64,000 bases of DNA. It comes from Candidatus Altimarinota bacterium (GTDB lineage Bacteria; Cyanobacteriota; Cyanobacteriia; Cyanobacteriales; Microcystaceae). The stretch's first letter is position 1; every line of letters starts with the position of its first letter. The DNA is taken from positions 1 through 64,000 of the forward strand of contig JAAUUT010000007.1 of assembly GCA_012031035.1 (NCBI GenBank). The letters run 5' to 3'. The notes under the pieces were generated by a model, which was not told the origin of the DNA, searched no databases, and worked only from the letters and a program-made list of their open reading frames with translations. Positions 56,872 to 64,000 of this stretch are shown here, in pieces. A program made the translations under genes and the position numbers.

Positions 56872-56890
56872 CCCCCCTTGGTAAGGGGGG
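56872..56890. repeat. CCCCCCTT hairpin repeat
   Basis: CCCCCCTT-GGT-AAGGGGGG is a perfect 8-bp stem 67 nt after the ppc stop on the minus strand. It is a common cyanobacterial intergenic hairpin and may serve as a ppc terminator, but no T-run follows. Confidence 0.55.
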
Positions 56891-56956
56891 ATGAAAGGGG
56901 TCAAAATCTTTTTGTCTGCCTTATCCCTCAAGTCTTCCGAAGGGGCGCTCCCACGC

Positions 56957-59900
56957 TCAACCAGTATTACGCATTCCGGCAGCAATTCCATTAATTGTTA
57001 AGAGAGCGCCGCGCAGCAACTCTTCTTTAGAGTAACGGAAATGAATGACCCCCGACGCAGCGCGATCGCCGTATTGACGAAGGCGTTTGAGTAGAGATAC
57101 TTGCAAAATCCCAACGGGACAATCGTACTATTCCGTAACTGAACGGAACGTTGCAAGTTAGTATCTCCGTCTAACAATCGCTTATGCCCCGTAATTTGCA
57201 AGATTAAATCGCACGATAAATGATATTCTTGGGCGATTTGCTGGAAAACGCGATCGAAACGCTCTCGGTCTTCTGGTTTTGACAGTTCGCTGACGTAATG
57301 ATGGGCAATCTCTAAATCGACTTTAGCTAGTGTCATCTCAGCTTTAGAAATAACCATCCTAAAAAACGGCCATTTGAAATAAAAATAGCGCAATAATTTA
57401 AGATTCTCTTCAGGTTCGAGACTGAGATACCCTTGTAAAGCCGTCCCAATCCCGTACCAAGCAGGCAACAGAAAGCGGCTTTGCGTCCAGCTAAAGACCC
57501 AGGGAATAGCTCGCAGGGTACTCAAATCTTTTTGATTGCTTTTACGCCTGGCGGGACGAGAACTTATTTGTAGTTGGCTGATTTCAGGAATGGGCGTTAC
57601 CGAGAGGAAGAAATCAATAAAATCGGGTTCCTCGTAAACTAGAGAACGGTAAGCTTTTCTGCCCGAACTTGCCAAGTCTTCCATAATCTCGTTCCACGGA
57701 GCAATATCATCAAATCCGCTTCCCAACAAACTCGATTGAATAACAGCCGTGGTCATCGTTTCTAAATTATAAAGCGCGAGTTCTGGCAAAGAATATTTGG
57801 AAGCGAGAACTTCTCCTTGTTCGGTAATTTTAATGCGTCCGTTGATAGTTGAGGATGGCTGTGCCAAGATAGCAGCATAGGCAGGTCCGCCGCCGCGACC
57901 GACCGAACCGCCGCGACCGTGAAACAGTCTTAGGATAACATCATATTCTTGAGCGACTGTCTGTAAAGCTTTCTGCGCTTTATGAATTTCCCAATTGCTG
58001 CTGAGGAAACCAGAATCTTTGTTGCTATCCGAGTAACCGACCATGATTTCTTGAAGGTTAGCCCGAAAGCCTGGAATCTCAATTTCGTGATAGCCTCCTG
58101 CTAGCGCTGCTCGATAGAGAGGGATTTGAAATAGCGCTCTCATGACCGCTGGCGCTCGTCTGAGATCGTCTACTGTCTCAAATAGAGGACAAATTCGCAC
58201 CGTCGAGATACCAGTTGCCGAGTCGTACAATCCGGCTTCTTTTGCCATTAGCATGACTTCTAAGACATCGCTAGCATCGTTAGTCATGCTAATGATGTAG
58301 GTTTGGCAAATTTCAAAGCCAAATTCTCCCTGCAACTGTTTTAAAATCCTCAGCGTTTCGATAGTCTCGCAGGTTTTTGGAGCAAATGGCATTTCTTGAG
58401 GAATCAACGGGCGACGAGTGCGGAGTTCTTGCACCAGCCAATCGATTTTCTCGTCTTCGGTGAGTTGGCTGTAAGATTTGGGGAGAATTTGTAGGTATTC
58501 GGCAATCTCTTCGATCGCGTCGGCGTGACGGGAAGATTCTTGACGAAAGTCGAGTTGAGTCAAGTTAAAGCCATAGACTTCGACTTGGCAGATTAAATTA
58601 GTTAACTCATGACAGCTTAAATTGGTTTCCCTTAAGTTATGCTCGATAATTTTTAGCTCTCTCAAGAATTCTTCCCCAGAATGATAGAGATTGTCGTCGC
58701 TAGTTTGGACAAGAATCTTTCGCTCCTGGGGATTAGCAAGTCGCTTGTTGCGATCGCGGGTATTTTCCAATCGTTTTTGAATGTAGGAGAGTTTGAGTCG
58801 GTAGGGTTCTTGGCGATAGCGAATGGCGAGTTGCTCGTAAATCTCTGGCAATTGCGTCCGATCTCGCTCTAAGGAGTCGAGCAAATCTTGCGAGACGTTA
58901 CACCAATGGAGAGAAGCACTCAAAACGCTAATTAACTCCCGTACCGAATTGAGGTATTTTTCTAGGACGATGTTGCGTTGATAGCAAGCGGTTTCCCATG
59001 TGACTTCTGGCGTTACCGATGGGTTGCCATCGCGATCGCCTCCTACCCAAGAACCAAATCGACAAAAATTGTTGTGCGGGGGTGTTAGGCGGGGAAAGGA
59101 GGTTTTTAAAGCTTGTTTGAGGCGCATCGACAGTTGGGGAATGACCTCAAATAAAACTTCTTCAAAATAATGAAGGGCGTAGTCTACTTCGTCGAGAACG
59201 GTTGGTTTAAACTGATGTAGCTCGTCGGTACGCCACCAAAGGCGAATTTCTTCAGTCAGTTGTTCTTTAGCGGCTTCTGCTTCCCAAGAAGTCGTCAATC
59301 CAAGCGCTCGAAACGCTTCTTCAGCACGATCTAGCTGGTGTAAAATCGTATCGATGCGCCGCTGTTTTTTGCGAATCGTATGGCGCACGATTTCTGTCGG
59401 GTGAGCGGTAAATACGAGGCGAACGTCTAGTTCTTCGAGCAATCGCTGAACGCTTTGGGGTGGTACATTCAGTTGTTTGAGGTAAGGGAATAGCCAATGA
59501 AACGTTCCTGCTTTAGGATCGGTTGTGTTTTCGTTCGATAAACTTTTTTCTAAAATATTGGCTCCTAATGCTGCTAGAGGCGAAAAGGCTGAACGATCTG
59601 GGGAATTGCCATTAGGAGAGGCTTTTGAGTCGTTATTGATAGCGCGTCGCTCTAGCTGGCGATCGCGCTGTTCGTAGTGTTGTTCTACGATGTTAATCAA
59701 TTGGAAGTAAAGCGCAAAAGCGCGAGTTGCTAAAATGGCTTCGTTTAGTTCGAGCTTTTCAATTGCTTCGGCAATTGCCGAGGTTGGGGTTTCTGAAATT
59801 TGTCCTTCCGACGAACAGTTGTCGCGAAGTTTTTCGAGTAAATCGACTGCTTCTTGTCCGTATTCTGTATGTAAAACTGATTTCCACAAATCTTCGACTA

Positions 59901-59982
59901 GTTTTAGTCGAAGGTTCAATAGAAGTTCTGATGTGGAAAAAATACTGACATCTGGCGTTGAAGATTGAAGAAGCGAACTCAT
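56957..59982 (-). CDS. ppc: Phosphoenolpyruvate carboxylase, frameshifted near the C-terminus
   Basis: The full protein is about 1008 residues once a base is restored in the G-run at 57116-57118. Catalytic marks: [15 protein letters not shown] with the active-site His, [22 protein letters not shown], and the Gly loop [15 protein letters not shown]. After the shift the true end reads [47 protein letters not shown], the conserved terminus that binds the aspartate effector. The uncorrected read ends at 56998 in unrelated residues. PEPC adds bicarbonate to PEP to make oxaloacetate and is essential in cyanobacteria, so the shift is very probably an error. Confidence 0.93.
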
Positions 59983-60204
59983 AGAAACCTCGGAGACATT
60001 GGGAAACTTGGGGCCTTGTAAGTTATGGGGCGCAAGTCGTCAATAGATAATTTAAGACTTACAACTTAAATTCGGTCGCTCGTTTAACAAAATCTTAGCG
60101 ATTTAACTATTTTGGGGAGCGCCCCGATTGAAGGCTGAAAATATTTTAGCGGTTGATGTTACACGATAAAGCTATCGTTAACACCAAAGTAGACAAACCT
60201 CCAG

Positions 60205-60399
60205 CTAGGGTTTTTCTTGTCGATCTGGAAAGTTTAGAATTGGCAAGCGATCGCCTCGTAAGATTTCTTCGCTAGCTTGACCGATGTCTGTTAAGGTTTG
60301 GCTTAGGGAGCGAGCGGCTAAAATAGCGACTAGAAAAGGGCTAGTTGCTAAAGCAAGCCAAAGGGTTGAATGCGAGTTCGATTGATGAGATGTTTTCAA
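60205..60399 (-). CDS. Small hypothetical membrane protein, 64 residues
   Basis: One hydrophobic helix (LWLALATSPFLVAILAARSL, about 13-32) is followed by an amphipathic C-terminal part, LTDIGQASEEILRGDRLPIL. The second motif recurs in small cyanobacterial proteins as I recall, with unknown function. It lies 42 bp after minE in the same direction, so it may be the last gene of the min operon, or an independent gene between minE and ppc. Confidence 0.6.
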   Translation of the reverse strand: MKTSHQSNSHSTLWLALATSPFLVAILAARSLSQTLTDIGQASEEILRGDRLPILNFPDRQEKP

Positions 60400-60441
60400 G
60401 GCAACTCTCTTTTTTCTGTACTAACGATCTAATATATGCAG

Positions 60442-60759
60442 TTATACTGTCGTTTCTTCAATCGTACTAGAATCTTTTTCACTCGATACTTGAGAGATTC
60501 TATTTTTTATTCGTCGGATTGGGACGTTAGCCATCAACGTTGTAATTCTTTGGTTGCTCTCTAGCACCAATTCCATTCCCTCGGAATCGATTTCTACATA
60601 ACGATTAATGACTTCTAAAATTTCCTTGCGCATGGCTTCGATTAGGGCTTCGCTCAATCCAGCGCGATCGTGGGTCAGCACGAGTTGCAATCGGCGTTTA
60701 GCTTGTTCGCCGCTTTTTTCTTGTCTGCGAAAGAGTTTTTCAAGCAGTTCGAGAATCAT
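60442..60759 (-). CDS. minE: Cell division topological specificity factor MinE
   Basis: From the ATG at 60759 ([10 protein letters not shown]) the protein is 105 residues. The amphipathic start (1-12) binds membrane, [25 protein letters not shown] is the MinD-contact and dimerisation region, and residues to about 100 form the topological specificity domain. MinE displaces MinD from the membrane and confines division to mid-cell. The TTG four codons upstream is less likely. It lies 36 bp after minD. Confidence 0.95.
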   Translation of the reverse strand: MILELLEKLFRRQEKSGEQAKRRLQLVLTHDRAGLSEALIEAMRKEILEVINRYVEIDSEGMELVLESNQRITTLMANVPIRRIKNRISQVSSEKDSSTIEETTV

Positions 60760-60795
60760 ATAAGTTATCAAAAATATCCATTTAAACCACCGTCG

Positions 60796-61596
60796 CTAGT
60801 TGCCAAACAAGCGGCGACGAATGCGAGTCAAGAGCGTGTCGTGTGCTGCCATGAGGTCGAGGAAGGGGACGTTTTCGCCTTCTAATCGTCTCGCAATATT
60901 ATTAAATGCCATAGCAGGTAACGAGCTTTGTTCGTCTAATACTAAGGGTTCGCCTTTGTTGGTTGAAATAATAATGCGTTCGTCATCAGGAACGATTCCC
61001 ACCAACGGAACGACCAACAGATCTAAAATATCTTCGACGCTAATCATTTGATTGAGTTGGATCATTTCTGGTCTGACGCGGTTGACAATCAGGCGAATGC
61101 TTTTGATATCTTCTGTTTCGAGCAATCCAACTACGCGATCGGCATCTCGCACTGCTGCCATTTCAGGGGTGGTCACGATAATCGCCTCTCGCGCTGGGGC
61201 GATCGCGTTACGAAATCCCATTTCAATTCCTGCTGGAGAGTCTATCAAAATATAATCGTAAGATTTAGTCAGCCCTTCGACCAAATCTTTCATCTGACCC
61301 GGATCGATCGCTTCTTTGGTTCGATTTTGCGCGGCAGGTAACAAAACTAGATTGGGTTGGCGTTTATCTTTAACGAGGGCTTTTTCGAGCGAGCATTCCC
61401 CTGCTAAGACATCTAGCGCCGTATAAACGACTCGTTGTTCTAACCCTAAGAGCAGATCTAAATTTCTCAATCCGAAATCAGCATCGACTAGGGCGACTTT
61501 CTTCCCTAATTGGGCAAGCGCCGATCCCAGGTTCGCGGTGACAGTGGTTTTTCCAACTCCTCCTTTTCCAGAGGTGACGACGATAGTACGATTCAT
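60796..61596 (-). CDS. minD: Septum site-determining ATPase MinD
   Basis: The 266-residue ParA-type ATPase has the deviant Walker A SGKGGVGKTT (about 9-18), the DADFGLRNLD switch, IDSPAGIEMGFRNA and the C-terminal membrane-binding helix LLTRIRRRLFGN. It recruits MinC to the membrane at the poles and is cycled by MinE. All catalytic residues are present. minC lies 89 bp upstream and minE 36 bp downstream. Confidence 0.97.
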   Translation of the reverse strand: MNRTIVVTSGKGGVGKTTVTANLGSALAQLGKKVALVDADFGLRNLDLLLGLEQRVVYTALDVLAGECSLEKALVKDKRQPNLVLLPAAQNRTKEAIDPGQMKDLVEGLTKSYDYILIDSPAGIEMGFRNAIAPAREAIIVTTPEMAAVRDADRVVGLLETEDIKSIRLIVNRVRPEMIQLNQMISVEDILDLLVVPLVGIVPDDERIIISTNKGEPLVLDEQSSLPAMAFNNIARRLEGENVPFLDLMAAHDTLLTRIRRRLFGN

Positions 61597-61685
61597 AAAT
61601 TTGGTTGATTTAGTCCTTAGTCATTTTTCATCTGAATTATGAATGCTGAATTATGAAACTGCATAGATAATTTATAATTCATAAT

Positions 61686-62516
61686 TTATAATTCGTCATT
61701 CATTGCTTTCTCAACCCATCCTTGAATTTTTGGCACGAAAGTATAAGTTTTAGAAAAATTGAGCGCACCTGTAATGCGAATGCCTTGTGAGGTCATGTAA
61801 GCGACTTCTGGGTTAAATTCCTTGGTCGCTAGTGCTGGCGCTCTAGCGACGACATCGGCAATTCTCAATTGAGTTGGTTCCATTCTCAGTGCCATAATAC
61901 GACATTCGCGATCGCCTTTTGCACCTGCGTGAGCAATGCCTCGCAAGTTTCCCCAAACGATAATATCGCCATTGGCGACAATTTCACCCCCTGGATTGAC
62001 ATCGCCTAAGACGATTACCGTACCGGGATGGCGAATGGTCGAGCCGGATCGCACTGTCGTTTTCAGATAAAGCGGTTCGGCTAACAGCAAGGCAATCTCG
62101 TTAACATTGACGGTAAAAGGCTGGGTTTGGGTTTCTTGTTCTACCGAATATCCAGCGGTGGCGGCTGCTACTGCGGTTTGACGGCGACTGGTGCGCACGC
62201 ATTTTAGCTGAAGGTCGGCTTCTCTAAGCGTTTGGGCGATCGCCAATAGTTGTCGTCCGTCGAGCAAGCGATCGAGGGCGACTAGATAAGCTGCTGTCCC
62301 CTTTTGCCAAGTCCTATCGTTACTTTTAAGGCAATATTTGAGTTCGTGCCAAGTTTGTCCCCAATCTTGCATTTCTTCTTTTTGGGAGGAAGGTGGCAAT
62401 ATCAATAATATTTTTTCGCCCTCACTTTTAAGATGGACTTGCGAGTAGCGATCGAGCGGGAATTTTGAAGATTCTTCAGAGGAATCTTGCAAAGGAAGAA
62501 TGCGATCGAAAGACAT
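61686..62516 (-). CDS. minC: Septum site-determining protein MinC
   Basis: The 276-residue protein has the N-terminal FtsZ-contact domain (about 25-115), a linker, and the C-terminal beta-helix domain with TVRSGSTIRHPGTVIVLGDVNPGGEIVANGDIIVWGNLRGIAHAG (split, about 155-200) and ALRMEPTQLRIADVVARAP, a clear MinC core. It blocks FtsZ ring assembly away from mid-cell. The N-terminal extension is the longer cyanobacterial type. It follows the four-carbon-acid sugar kinase gene by 57 bp. Confidence 0.95.
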   Translation of the reverse strand: MSFDRILPLQDSSEESSKFPLDRYSQVHLKSEGEKILLILPPSSQKEEMQDWGQTWHELKYCLKSNDRTWQKGTAAYLVALDRLLDGRQLLAIAQTLREADLQLKCVRTSRRQTAVAAATAGYSVEQETQTQPFTVNVNEIALLLAEPLYLKTTVRSGSTIRHPGTVIVLGDVNPGGEIVANGDIIVWGNLRGIAHAGAKGDRECRIMALRMEPTQLRIADVVARAPALATKEFNPEVAYMTSQGIRITGALNFSKTYTFVPKIQGWVEKAMNDEL

Positions 62517-62573
62517 TAGTTCGAGAGCAATTAATTACACGACATCGTAGCGCAATTTTCGGCGAGCGAATAT

Positions 62574-63900
62574 CTAATTTATCGATTGGTTTAACCGACG
62601 ATACACTGTCGCTAGTCCTTGCACATCTCCTACATTACCTGGAAATAATACAACGGGTAACTTTGGGAATAAAGGATGGTCGGCAGGGGTAATCACCATC
62701 GAACAGCCTGGTAAAATTTGACCGAGCAATCTTGCTGCTCTTAAATTTAATCCCGTACTCAGTACGTCGTTTGAGGTAATTCCACCTTTGCCGATCAAAA
62801 AGCTAATATCGCTAGGCAATCCTTTTACTACGTCCATTAAAAGCGAGGATACGGCAATGCCAAAGTCTAATCGCTGTCCGACTGTCTCAAAAGATAGTTC
62901 TTGACGGCTGGTGTAGACAACAGGCGTTTTTTTTGGCTTGATGAATTTCCTTGACTTTTTGCAATGCTTGTGATGTTAAAGCCTCTTTTTGACTGGGATT
63001 ATCTCGCAATTGTACTACGTCGATTTCAATCCCGACTGTGCTGGGTTCTTGAAGTAGTTGTTCTAATTGCTGGGTTGTTTTTTTGACGTGAGAACCGACA
63101 ATAACCGCGCCTGGTTTTGGGGTGGGTTTATATTGTGCCATATCTTCTGGCGCGATCGGTTGAGAGGGGAGTTGCGCCAGAGAAGTTAAGATACTAGCAG
63201 CGCTGCGAAATAAAAATCGTTTTCCCGATGCTGCGGTCGATAAGATATCTTGGGCAAAGCGATCGAAGTCGGCTTGGGTTTCTCCATCAACAACGACGCA
63301 TTGATTATCTTTTAAAGCCATCAATCGATCGCGCGTTCCCTGACGAATATCTGCGAGTAAAAATCGCTCGACAACGCTTGCTTTGATGCGACCTTGGGTT
63401 TTTTCTTCTACGTAGTCGGGAAGATAGCTGTAGTGATAGCTAAATACTGAATCGCGAGCAAATTCGGTTTGGTGGACGGGGGTTTCTACGCCATCGACAA
63501 TTAGGTAATGAATGCTATCGCGGGTGAGTCTTCCACCTTCAAAAAAAGCAGGAATAATAAAATGCGCGTCGAATCCACCGAGTTCTTGAGCTATAACATC
63601 GGTTTCGATGGGATAATGACCGCGTAAGGTAGAGTCGGAGCGACTAACGACGAGAAAATCTTGAATTCCTTCGATCGCGATCGCGCTTTTTAAATTGTGA
63701 CAAACTTCTTCGGTAATGCTTGCTGCTTTGTCTGGCGTTAAAGCTCTAGTATTAGTCAGAACGAAGAAGATAGGAGATTCGTCTGCGAGTCCTAACCGTA
63801 GAGTTTCTACATCCCATTGCATTAGCAGCAAGCAACTGTGAACGGTTTGAGAACCAGTTGGATCGTCGTCGAGAACAATAATTTTGGGTTTGCTGTTCAT
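62574..63900 (-). CDS. Four-carbon acid sugar kinase (DUF1537) family protein, frameshifted
   Basis: A corrected base in the T-run at 62927-62934 joins two frames into about 441 residues. The first frame gives VLDDDPTGSQTVHSCLLLM, SRSDSTLRGHYP and IPAFFEGGRLTRDSIHYL; the second gives TPVVYTSRQELSFETVGQRL, FLIGKGGITSNDVLS and PLFPKLPVVLFPGNVGD. These are the substrate and nucleotide-binding regions of the four-carbon-acid sugar kinase family, which phosphorylates acid sugars such as erythronate or threonate. It may be the first gene of the transcript leading into minC, or an independent neighbour. Confidence 0.82.
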
Positions 63901-64000
63901 ATTAAAAAGGTGATTAGTGAATGGGGATTAGTGAATGGGGATTAGCGATCGGATATTACTGGATTGGGATTGTTTACCTTACGCTATCTTTATTTCCCTC
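63901..64000. other. Window edge, upstream region of the kinase gene
   Basis: This 100-bp stretch contains two copies of TTAGTGAATGGGGATTAG-like sequence (63913-63945), a short direct repeat, and no gene start. Confidence 0.35.

Overview
The window comes from a cyanobacterium. HIP1 octamers (GCGATCGC) recur throughout. It encodes PetN of the cytochrome b6f complex, four chlorophyll-binding CP43-prime/IsiA-type antenna proteins (one carrying a photosystem I PsaL domain), the flavodoxin IsiB, a cyanobacterial-type phosphoenolpyruvate carboxylase and a MinCDE operon with the long cyanobacterial MinC. Low-GC coding and many short intergenic repeats fit a coccoid or filamentous freshwater lineage; the genus cannot be fixed from this sequence.

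Layout. 0-5 kb: ureidoglycolate lyase-like gene divergent from a class II glutamine amidotransferase, a DUF1517 membrane protein, then a leftward operon UDG-thiE-thiS. 5-15 kb: a single-domain response regulator, an O-antigen-ligase-like protein, a YaaW-family protein, a flavin oxidoreductase, a TetR gene with tandem operator-like repeats facing a 50-residue ORF, a HAD hydrolase, an ABC exporter, a MATE exporter and an AraC regulator. 16-21 kb: tsaB, a tRNA-dihydrouridine synthase, then a Uma2-type nuclease and a GmrSD-like (DUF262/DUF1524) restriction protein bounded by imperfect direct repeats. 21-26 kb: a GldA-GldF-GldG-type ABC operon preceded by a short gene pair that includes a deleted aspartic-protease relative. 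26-35 kb: petN plus a 47-residue membrane protein, DUF937, an aldo/keto reductase with glutaminase and a short-chain dehydrogenase, a four-helix-bundle protein, and a sucC-sucD-ABC exporter operon whose SucD lacks the phosphohistidine.

35-41 kb is the most distinctive part: an iron-stress/antenna island with two leftward CP43-prime genes (one the standard isiA, one with an extra C-terminal membrane helix), a 388-bp divergent control region, and a rightward set of a third CP43-prime gene, a CP43-prime-PsaL fusion, isiB and a six-cysteine membrane protein. Such proteins let a cell build extra chlorophyll antenna around photosystem I and replace ferredoxin with flavodoxin when iron is scarce.

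41-64 kb: a methyltransferase remnant coupled to rfbB, a glycosyltransferase-like gene, a HAD phosphatase, a membrane-anchored Ig/propeller-like protein, an HhoA/HtrA protease, a parvulin-type foldase with an ABC-2 transporter, a B12-type radical SAM protein, a 2H-phosphoesterase-like protein, holA, a SUMF1-domain protein, a HEAT-repeat protein, ppc, minC-minD-minE and a four-carbon-acid sugar kinase.

Data-quality note: at least 14 single-base shifts, mostly losses in A/T homopolymers, break otherwise complete genes, including ppc and hhoA. Most are probably sequencing or assembly errors, so those genes are annotated here at full length with the shift position given. No rRNA, tRNA, CRISPR array, transposase or phage gene was recognised.
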